Origin: Epiperipatus broadwayi
Taxonomy: Eukaryota; Onychophora; Udeonychophora; Euonychophora; Peripatidae
DNA: 64,000 nt
Assembly: GCA_028023455.1 (NCBI GenBank)
Contig: JAQFVV010006208.1
Span: 5,934,963 to 5,998,962 of the forward strand
Reading direction: 5' to 3'
The translations under genes were made by a program, and so were the position numbers. Numbering within the stretch: the first letter of the stretch is position 1; every line of letters starts with the position of its first letter. Shown here one piece after another: positions 56,506-64,000 of the stretch. The notes under the pieces were generated by a model, which saw only the letters and a list, made by a program, of their open reading frames with translations, ran no database searches and was not told the DNA's origin.

Positions 56506-57730
56506 CCAAATGTGTAAATGATAAAGATTTATCAAATGATTGGAAGAATGCAGGACGAATATTGATATTTAAGAAAGGTGATAAAGAAGATGCTAGAAAT
56601 TACAGATCTATCAATTCTCTATTAAAGCTTTACTAAGATATATAAACTTCATCTACTATGAATTTTAGATTCTAACCAGTTTAATAAAACAAAATGAATT
56701 TAAGTCATTTTAGAACAATGGATCACATCTTATTATTAAGAAAATTTATAGAAAGGATCAGTGAATATGAGTTGCCATTACGCTTTGCATTTGAAGATTA
56801 CGAAAAGACATTTGATTCTATAAACATTTGTATGGTGATTAAAGTATTGGACCATCAAGATATAGACCTGAGATGTTGTCATGTTCTGAAGAATATTTAT
56901 CAAAATGTAACCATAGTGATTAGATTATATGGTAACACTAAGAAGATTGATATTGGGAAAGGTATGTGATAGAATGATTTCACATCTCCAAAACCTTTGA
57001 TAATAGTTTTATAGGAAGCAAAATGGGAAATTAAAGGATTAAAAGTAAGGATTAATTAATATTTTGAAGATGAAGTAGTTGCTTTTCAAATAATACTTTA
57101 GAACTTTAGGATATGTTGTGAGAATTATCAGAAGAAAATAAAAGAATAGTAGGTCTAAAGATGAGTATTAAAAAGACTTAATTAATGGTCAATGGTTTTC
57201 TTAGAAAAAAAAGATTGAAAATCATAAGTTAGATGAAGTTAACATCTACAAATACCTTAATCAAATTATTAAAACAGGTGGAATACCACAATGTATGTAA
57301 GTAATCATATAATAATTTGTGCTTTTGTTAGAACAACTTGATATTAAAAGGAAACATACCTATATACATGAAAAAGTAACAAGAACAATTTAGAAACTTC
57401 AGAGCACTCAATGAAATATGGAGAAATATTTGTTAGAAATAAGATATTGAAAACAAAATATATGGGTGAGACAACAAACTGGTACACACAGGTAATGCTG
57501 ACATCATTGAAATAATTGAAAAATTGAAATGGTATTGTTACACAATATAGTAATAGATGAACATTTGAAGTCTTAAATCGGATCTCAAAAGATTTTAAAA
57601 GACCTAGAAAAATACCACATTTGAATTGGATACGGAAATTTGTTGATGTATTGTAGATAAGGAGAGGCTACCAATCAGAGAAACTGGATTAAATTTGGAG
57701 ATATCTTCATCCTACAATGTATTGTTAACG
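56506..57730 (+). pseudogene. RTE-type LINE, reverse transcriptase region, heavily decayed
   Basis: Broken frames give ILIFKKGDKEDARNYRSI, then FRTMDHILLLRKFIERISEY, LRFAFEDYEKTFDSIN (motif A with F-E-D-Y-E-K-x-F-D), YQNVTIVIRL, and further on FEDEVVAF where motif C (FADD) should be, followed by VGLKMSIKK. Many stops. The 3' part (57370-57440) matches the copy at 8596-8998. Confidence 0.85.
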
Positions 57731-58004
57731 GATAAAAGTGATGATGATGCAGATCATTACATGTGATGTCCTACAAATTTCTATAATTTGTATGCAAATT
57801 ATGGAATATTTAAAACAGAACTAATTTGCATAAATTGTGAAAAGTTGGATCACATTAAAATTAGATGAAAATTAATTTTTTTTATTTGTAAATCAGTATA
57901 TGTATGTTAAGACAAATTATAAATTAGTTCTACCTTAAAATTTATTTGTATGACTGCATTTAATTTGCATATATTAAGTCTAATACAAACAATACCGTTT
58001 TTCA

Positions 58005-58065
58005 ATATGGCTACAATTATGAGGGACGGAACCTCAAAAGCGCTTAGCCTTAACTGAGTGATTAA
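58005..58065. repeat. F4 family fragment
   Basis: GGCTACAATTATGAGGGACG followed by CTCAAAAGCGCTTAGCC, the F4 marker order. Confidence 0.5.
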
Positions 58066-58139
58066 TATTTTTCAGGTGTATATCTTCTGCAACTTGCATA
58101 TCATATGTGCTTTGTAGATTATAACTGATATTGTAATTA

Positions 58140-58500
58140 CACAATGGATTTGAATACAGACTTTTAAGCTCCTTATCCACTCAATCTCATATAACCAATA
58201 CACATGATCACGCACATGTGAAAAAGATAAATCATCCGATTTTTCAATGATGTGGATCGCTGAAGAGTTGGAGGATAGAGAAGATTGAAGCCTGTCCATT
58301 AAAGTTTGAATATTTGCTATCTTAATACAAACTGAGCATTGATTATATATATATATGTGGGGGGGGGGATGATGAATTGGATCAATTGATGAGTGCTGGT
58401 TCAGCATGAAATACATATATTGATCATTATCTTTTTCATATTATGTGTGGAGTCATGTGGATAGCTGAAAGAAGCTTGAAAGTCTGTGTTCAAATCCCTT
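58140..58500 (+). mobile_element. F3 repeat with inverted end
   Basis: 58140-58235 is inverted F3 end sequence (GAATACAGACTTTTAAGCTC). 58236-58500 is an F3 unit in + orientation, with a run of ten G just before the hammerhead. Confidence 0.85.
58368..58431 (+). ncRNA. Hammerhead ribozyme, F3 family, with compensatory change
   Basis: GATGATGAATTGG, ATCAA, TTGATGA (first core base C to T), GTGCTG-GTT-CAGCAT, GAAAT, ACAT, ATA, TTGAT, CATTATC. Inner stem I is ATCAA/TTGAT where other copies have ACCAA/TTGGT, so the pair C-G has become U-A on both strands. Stem II pairs 6/6 (one G-U). The core C-to-T change probably lowers activity. Confidence 0.7.
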
Positions 58501-58627
58501 ATATAATTACATCAAAAACTCCAAGTATATAAATTATTCTTGTATTGAATCAAAATATAACTGATATTGGTATAGTAATTTTATAAGGTTAATTCTAGTT
58601 ACACTTTATTACATGTAAATTTATAAA

Positions 58628-58780
58628 CTAGTCAAAACTCTTCATACAGTAGTGCCACCCTGTGCCAACCAGAGTAATCAATGGATGCCAGAAGGCTTGT
58701 GCATAAAATCTCTATCTAATGCCTAGTTTATAAACAATTATGTGCTAGTATAAGAGATGGTGATCATGTGGTACATATAA
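58628..58780. mobile_element. F1 repeat, left arm fragment
   Basis: CATACAGTAGTGCCACCCTG, TAATCAATGGATGCCAGAAG and AAAATCTCTATCTAATGCCT, then a jump to the outer block GGTGATCATGTGG. The hammerhead part is deleted. Confidence 0.8.
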
Positions 58781-58863
58781 ATTTGATATATATAATATTG
58801 ATGTATTATTAAATCACGGTGTTTATATATTTCAATTTCAATTTAATAATTCTCAAATTTCAG

Positions 58864-59175
58864 ATGTTCCTGAACCTCCTGCTGGTAAACCATCGATATC
58901 TGACATTACTGAGAAGTCTGTTACTTTATCTTGGTCGGGTCCATGCTATGACGGAGGTGCTGCAATTACAGGTTATAACGTAGAAATATGCAAAGTTAAA
59001 AATAATAATTGGAAAACTGTTCTCGCTTCTTGCCATAGCACTTCCTGTATTATTAAAAATCTTGAACCACGGACTGAGTATACGTTTCGAATTCGAGCTG
59101 AAAATTCTCATGGTCTCAGTGTTCCTGGACAGCAGAGCAATATTGTACTAACTGTTAAAAAATCCAGTGACAAAG
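58864..59175 (+). CDS. MYLK-like: MLCK-like gene, exon E: fibronectin type III domain
   Basis: The acceptor is AATTTCAG|ATG and the donor is CAAAG|GTTTG; the exon is symmetric, phase 1-1. The joined start reads DVPEPPAGKPSISDI. The Fn3 domain shows SVTLSW (B strand), the DGG turn (CYDGGAAITGYNVE), W in NNWKTVL, the A-x-C-x-S-T-S segment, NLEPRTEYTFRIRAEN with the conserved Tyr and Arg, and GLSVPGQQS. The DVPxPPAG start, the CxSTS segment and the Ig-Ig-Fn3 order are what I recall of the Fn3 just before the kinase of myosin light chain kinases. Twitchin- and titin-type Fn3 domains are the main alternative. Intron 4, before this exon, is 29.3 kb long. Confidence 0.9.
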
Positions 59176-59472
59176 GTTTGTAATCATTTTCATCTTGCTA
59201 TATTTATTAATAAAATATATTTCTTTGTATATATATTTTTTATATTACATTGTCAAGGATAGGAAAATTCCAAAAATAATCTTTCACTCATTTATAATTT
59301 CACCATACATTTACTCCAGTTTTTTTTTTTATATACCACTGAATATCACATCATCACCATTTCCAATGCTTACACAAGCTGTCAAAACAGATGCAATGGC
59401 CACCCAGTGAAGCCAGAATAATCAATGAATGTAAGAAGGTTTGTGCATAAAATCTCTCTCTAGTTACTACTC

Positions 59473-59531
59473 ATCCAATATCCCCAGACTAGTTTCTAGC
59501 ATGTGGCTTTCATCAGCGAAAAACCTTGGAT
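59473..59531 (-). ncRNA. Type I hammerhead ribozyme (F1 family)
   Basis: On the - strand: ATCCAA-GGT-TTTTCG, CTGATGA, AAGC-CACAT-GCTA, GAAAC, TA, GTC, TGGGGA-TA-TTGGAT. Inner stem I is weak (several G-U pairs), outer stem I perfect. Stem II has the AGC/GCT version. Confidence 0.75.
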
Positions 59532-59968
59532 CTGAGAGCACTGCACCTAAATCTTTGGTTTAATGCAATCTTCCAACAGCCACTTTTTAGTTAATTATAA
59601 AGCAACGAGTCCAAATGAAAATACCATAATGCCTTGCACTAGGTGGCACTACTGTATGAAGAGCTTTGCTTCTAATTTAAGTTTTTATAAGTATAGGAAA
59701 TGATGATCATGTGATGTTTAGTGGTTTGATTCCAATCCTGCCCAATGGGATGATGGTGTCTATGGTTATTAAAGAACCAAAGACACCAAAATGTATAGAG
59801 GCTGGACTGAGTTTAAATCTATATGACTATACACAAGTGAATGCACTTGGATTGAAAACATTATTGTGTTTTCATTTTGGATTCACAGTTTTATGGTTAA
59901 CATAAAAAGATAAAAGTAGCTGCTGAAGGGTTACATTAGATCCTAAAATCTAGGTGCAATCCTCTCAG

Positions 59969-60030
59969 ATCCAAGGCCCCTCACTGATGAAAACTACAAG
60001 CTAGAAACTAGTCTGGGGATCAATATGGAT
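59969..60030 (+). ncRNA. Hammerhead ribozyme (F1 family), stem II damaged
   Basis: ATCCAA-GGC-CCCTCA, CTGATGA at 59984-59990, AAAC-TACAA-GCTA, GAAAC, TA, GTC at 60011-60013, TGGGGA, TCAAT, ATGGAT. Stem I inner 5/6; the outer partner is shifted by an insertion. Confidence 0.7.
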
Positions 60031-60140
60031 GAGTACACAATAGATAGGTATTTTATGCACAAATCTTCTTGCATCCATTGATTATTCTGACTTTGACTAT
60101 GTGGCACTATTGTATGAATAGCTTTGCCTCTGTTTTAGGT

Positions 60141-60940
60141 TTTTTTTAATTTAATATTTTTTTTTATATTTCTTAATTTTAAATATAAAGGTAACTATAA
60201 GCTTAGATCCTTTAGAAGTTTGACACAACTAGAAATGACTATATAATATTACAATCAATTTTTTTATTCTTAAAGTTATTATAACAACACTCATTTGACT
60301 AACCCTGATTAGCCTGCGGCCATTACCTTCTAGCTAAGAGTAGCTAAATACTCATCTGTTGGTCACTATTAGCATAGCTAGGACATCTACACAAACAAAA
60401 ATTCCAACACTGTTTGTGACTTAAAAAATCTTCCAGATTAGCTTAACCCAAGCTGAAATGTGGATTATGAATAAGCAAACTAATATTCTTTTGTAAATTT
60501 TTTCAAAATATTTTTTTTATGATCTGTGTAAAATTATTATATCAGTTCGTTAAAATATCGTGACAAAAGTTCACTTTATTTTGCTTCATATGAGTTTTAT
60601 TATTGTTCTATGCAGAGACCTCTGTGTTCTCTTTTAATCACTAATAATAAAATGTTTATCAGAAGATATTCATATCTACATCACATTCCTTAGGGAATTC
60701 TGCCTTAGTAATATATGGAGATAGGCAAAGCTTGAAAATCAAATTTTGCAATTTTAGTCTTTAATAGCTGTTGAATAACATTTGCTTCTAAAGAACAAAC
60801 ATCAAATTTTTTATTAATTTATTTTGAATAGAATTTATTTTTTAATGCAATTAATATTTTTAGTCTTGGTATCAATGCTAGTACATGATTTATCCAACAA
60901 TATGAGCCTATAAATACTGAAGTAATATTAACCTTTCTGT
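60141..60940. other. Intron 5 stretch: nothing recognised
   Basis: AT-rich. 60300-60460 is slightly less so (TTAGCCTGCGGCCATTACC), but I could not match it. Confidence 0.4.
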
Positions 60941-60944
60941 ATTC

Positions 60945-61060
60945 ATTGATTACTCTGGCTTGCACTGAGTGGTGCTACTGTATGAAGAGTTTTGCCTCTG
61001 TGAAAAATGGTTTGTGTAAGCATAAAGAATGGTGATCATGTGATCGTTAATATAATCTAT
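60945..61060 (+). mobile_element. F1 repeat, right terminus
   Basis: ATTGATTACTCTGGCTTGCA, CTGAGTGGTGCTACTGTATG, GAGTTTTGCC, then the outer block GGTGATCATGTGAT. Confidence 0.8.
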
Positions 61061-61156
61061 ACAATGTCACTGTTTTGGGCATGGAAGCATTAAAATTCTG
61101 TTATAGCAATTTTTCTAGTAGAAATAAAAATTATGTGAGTAATTGTAAAGTGCTGA

Positions 61157-61250
61157 TGCGTTGGTGGCCTAGTGATTAGCAGAGCTGCCTTCCAAGAAGC
61201 TGGCCCAGGTTTGTTTCCCAGTCAACGCATGTAACATGTGAAAAAAAAAA
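61157..61250 (+). mobile_element. tRNA-Gly-like SINE, type B
   Basis: GCGTTGGTGGCCTAGTGATT, GCAGAGCTGCCTTCCAAG, CCAGGTTTGTTTCCCAG, TCAACGCA: a near-complete tRNA-Gly(TCC)-like sequence with paired acceptor ends GCGTTGG/TCAACGC, then GTAACATGTG and an A tail. Confidence 0.85.
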
Positions 61251-61257
61251 CAACAAT

Positions 61258-62200
61258 GGTTACCATCTGCCAGTTGACATCCTTCTATCTCATATACTCA
61301 TCAAAATTTGGAAACATTTACAGATTTTCAGCCAACCACATTTGCCACAGTAATATTTTCTTTTGAAAAGCAATATTTTTAATTAACAGTGTGAACACCT
61401 CCTTAAATTGTCCCTGCAAAAATATGTTTAGTTCATTTAGTAGTGGAAAAATATCTGCCAGATATGCAAGCTTGGCTACCTGCTCATCGGCAGACAATAA
61501 TTCTTGAAATTTCGGATTATTTTGCTGCTGGAAAAATTATTTGACTTCTTTGTGGTTAGTATTTTGCCCCTTGAGAGCCATCTCACTTTAGCATGAAGAA
61601 GAAGATAAATACACTGGGAACCCATTTCTTCACAAAATACCTCAAATATTCAAGAATTGAGCACTTTATGTCAAATTTCATTTATAATTTTACTAACATC
61701 TGACAATACTTCATGTAGTTCTGGGGACATTGTTTTTCACCATAAGTTGTTCACAATGTGTAATGCAGTAGGTAGACAAAATGTCTGGGTGACCAATATT
61801 TTTTACCTTTGTAACAATTTCTGAAAGATGTCCAGTTATGTTTGCAGCATCATCGGTACATATCCCAATACATTTTTGTTCCATTCAATTCCGTGTTCCA
61901 GGAAATAAGTATTAAGAGCTTTAAAAACTCAGAACTAGTTATTCTACCCGGAAAGTTGAGTGAACAAAGTAGTTCTTCCTATAATTCCTTTCAATCCTCA
62001 CAAAGCAAAGGAGAAGTGCCTGCTTTTCCAAAACCTCTTCACAGGCTTGTAACATGCAAGGCTTAATTAATTCTTCTCCAGTTGTGTATGGCTTTCTATT
62101 TTTGCGATATGAATTGCTATCAGATAAGAAACCTTTAATAAGGACATATCTTCAATGGTCATTTTTGTTAAAGCAATTTATTGGTTTTGCATATTTCAAC
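61258..62200 (-). pseudogene. ZBED5/SCAND3-like hAT transposase, decayed
   Basis: Read from 62200 downward, broken frames give TDDAANITGHLSEIVTKVKN, STYCITHCEQLMVK, FCEEMGSQCIYLLL-like and KALKGQN-like residues, then FFQQQNNPKFQELLSADEQV, AKLAYLADIFPLLNELNIFL and QGQFKEVFTLL. This order (CTD.AA.MTG, H-C, ...LAYLADIF.HLNELN) is characteristic of ZBED5/SCAND3-type hAT-derived proteins. Many stops; N-terminal BED finger not seen. The 74-residue + strand frame is antisense to it. Confidence 0.85.
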
Positions 62201-62224
62201 ACATTCTTTGAAAATATTCAACTG

Positions 62225-62300
62225 GTTTCTTAGCTTGAAAGTGTGTGTTCAAATCCCATATATTACATCTAAACTCCATGTATATTAATTGTATTTAAAT
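62225..62300 (+). repeat. F3 terminal block
   Basis: CTTGAAAGTGTGTGTTCAAA and CCCATATATTACATC, matching the 3' end of F3; no hammerhead attached. Confidence 0.55.
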
Positions 62301-62539
62301 ATAACAATAATTATACTATAAAGATACAGCATAATATTTTTATATAAGTCTATGCAAAAATTACTCCCCTCACCCCGTTAATATATGCATATAAGCATAC
62401 ATGATTTACCTTATACCCTGCATGGTTTAGTACCATGGCAGATTCATGGTTCACACAGTTTATGCTCAAATTTTTTTATGAAATCCAAACAGTAAAACCA
62501 TTTGGTTAATCATTTTATTTGATTTGTTTAACATATGAA

Positions 62540-62970
62540 TACTGCACAACATATACATGTAAGAGATGTGGCAATTTAATTCCTAGAATGCATTTTCATA
62601 AAATATACATGTGGAAGTGTACACTAGTAGCTTCTGTTGCCTTCAAAGTAGTCCCTTTGTGTATCTATCCACAGATTAAACAGCATTCCCATTTCTGGAA
62701 GTGCACCTAGAACTCATTTTCTGGAATACTGTTGAGCAGATGTCTCACATTCTGTTAGATATCAATTATCGTAGAAAATATCTTTCAGTTCAGTTCTTAA
62801 TTTTAGAAATAACCAAACATTACAGGGAGATGAGACAAGTGAATAGGCAGGATGATCTAGTTACGTGATTGATTTTTTGGCCAAAAAGTCCCTCATAATG
62901 AGTGCACAATGACTATTTTTATGCCAAAGTGTATGCATGGATATTTATTATCTTTTCAATAACTAACTAA
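62540..62970 (-). pseudogene. Mariner-type transposase, C-terminal part, decayed
   Basis: On the - strand: MRDFLAKKSIT, LDHPAYSLVSSPCNVWLF, LKLRTELKDIF, then ALPEMGMLFNLWIDTQRDYF and EGN. This follows the mariner order REFLAKK.I..LDHPPYSPDLAPCDFFLFP...W..R...CI...GDYFEG. The catalytic aspartate of CDF has become N, and stops interrupt the frame. The 63-residue + strand frame is its shadow. Confidence 0.85.
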
Positions 62971-63947
62971 CTAACAACTATCTCTATCAGTTTAAAATTT
63001 ATGCACGTGTTATCTTATACATATTCAAACATGTATCTTACATACATGTGCGATTTCAAGATAATTAGGTCATAGGTGATACCACACGGCTACACTAGGA
63101 ATGAAATTTTCACACTTTGTATGATAACTTTATAAAGTTTGGGACATCACCAGATACATGGGAATGATATGAATAACCAGACATTCGGAAAAGAGAATAG
63201 TGCTTGGCGTACTTCTTGAGACTCAGACTAAAAGTGCAGCCCATGTGCACCTAATTTAAGATTAATGTTATTATAATGACGTCATTAAGCAAAAACATCA
63301 ATTTTTTTATATTTAGCAATATGCTAGCAAAAAAATATATAATTTTAATCAAATATTCAAATACCATTAAGTGCACAATGGTAATAAATCTATTTATACC
63401 AATACATATTGTAAGAATTTAAAATAGATATTCTTAGGCCATGAACTATATAAGATTATGATTTAATAATTACATTATTTTGATAACATTTCACTGGCTT
63501 TAACCATAAATTAATAACTTAATGGATATAAAAGTTACAAAGATTAAATCTTCATGTTTCCATTCCAAAATACCTTAGATTGGTCTATACAATTGCATTT
63601 AGGCATAAAGATAAAATGGCCAGTCTTATCTTTTAAAATTCTCTAACTTGTGTTTGGGTTTGAGAGTATCCTGCATACTAAAAGTGTTTGTTTTGCATTT
63701 GGATTTGAGAGTGTCCTGCATACTAAAAGTATCTGTTTTGCATTTGGGTTTGAGAGTGTTATACATACTCACTATAACATTGGTGAGTAAGTAGAATGAT
63801 TAAGTAGCACATGATGAAGGCTGATTACCTTCTGATTAAGAATTATTTTTGATACAGATTTGCTGAACTGGTGATGAATTCCATGAATAACTTTCACTAA
63901 AACATCAATAATTAGTCTGAAATTATCTTATTTGTTTGTACTCGTAG
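62971..63947. other. Intron 5, 3' end
   Basis: AT-rich. A tandem repeat at 63651-63765 has three units of about 53-58 bp marked by TTGAGAGTGTCCTGCATACT and TTTTGCATTTGGGTTTGAGA. No coding sequence up to the acceptor at 63947. Confidence 0.55.
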
Positions 63948-64000
63948 ATATAACACATGAAAAGATCGGTAATGAAAAAGGAATAAGATCAGAAATAATG
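63948..64000 (+). CDS. MYLK-like: MLCK-like gene, exon F: start of linker exon (runs off window)
   Basis: A pyrimidine-rich tract and the acceptor ACTCGTAG|ATA lie at 63947/63948. Joined to the phase-1 end of the Fn3 exon, it reads DITHEKIGNEKGIRSEIM and stays open to the last base. The composition (charged, no fold) suits the linker between Fn3 and kinase, but 17 codons cannot prove coding. The next test is whether a protein kinase domain follows within a few kb to the right of this window. Confidence 0.55.

Larger units (their letters stand above)
59378..60140. mobile_element. F1 element, longest copy, both hammerheads
   Basis: The left arm (59400-59480) and right arm (60014-60135) are inverted around an interior that repeats the blocks AAAATCTAGGTGCAAT, TTTTCATTTTGGATTCACAG and AAAGTAGCTGCTGAAGGG. 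A second terminus and outer block (GATCATGTGATGTTTAGTGG) lie inside at 59640-59730, so two F1 units are merged. It begins about 200 bp after the Fn3 exon. Confidence 0.85.

Noticed and set aside
61157-61250. Possible functional tRNA-Gly(TCC) gene
   Set aside because: Mutations in the anticodon arm and B box plus an A tail indicate a SINE; two sister copies share the tail.

Overview
This is 64 kb of an AT-rich (by eye roughly 70% A+T) animal genome, probably an invertebrate with long introns; I cannot name the species. One protein-coding gene crosses the whole window on the + strand. Six exons are visible (five complete or nearly so, one cut by the right edge) and they make up under 2% of the bases. 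They join in frame (phases 0, 2, 1, 1, 1) and encode three immunoglobulin I-set domains, one fibronectin type III domain and the start of a linker. The domain order and the Fn3 sequence fit the region just upstream of the kinase in myosin light chain kinase (MYLK / Stretchin-Mlck type). The kinase itself would lie beyond 64000, and the gene also starts before base 1.

The introns (about 19.4, 1.3, 8.0, 29.3 and 4.8 kb) are packed with decayed repeats. Intron 1 holds foldback (snap-back) repeats, two RTE-type LINE fragments and a LINE with a YMDD reverse transcriptase at 15.3-18.6 kb, which carries a nested tRNA-derived SINE. Intron 3 holds SINEs, duplications and foldbacks. Intron 4 holds a tandem array at 35.3-36.0 kb, nested terminal-inverted-repeat elements at 41-44.7 kb, a LINE on the - strand at 45.1-48.2 kb and an RTE remnant at 56.5-57.7 kb. 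Intron 5 holds a decayed ZBED/hAT-like transposase and a decayed mariner transposase, both on the - strand.

The most interesting content is RNA-based. Two unrelated dispersed repeat families each carry a recognisable type I hammerhead self-cleaving ribozyme. Family F1 (marker ACTAGTCTGGGG) has nine copies with all or part of the motif, several with complete core, stems I-III and a GUC cleavage triplet. Family F3 (marker CTGATGAGTGCTGG) has ten copies with an AUA-type cleavage site and compensatory changes in stem I. In F1 the ribozymes sit at the inner ends of the arms of inverted-repeat elements. A third, more decayed hammerhead-like sequence lies near 56.1 kb. A further family, also inverted, shares only the CTGATGA...GAAAC core.

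No rRNA, CRISPR, operon or other prokaryotic feature is present. The other open reading frames are short chance frames or pieces of transposons.
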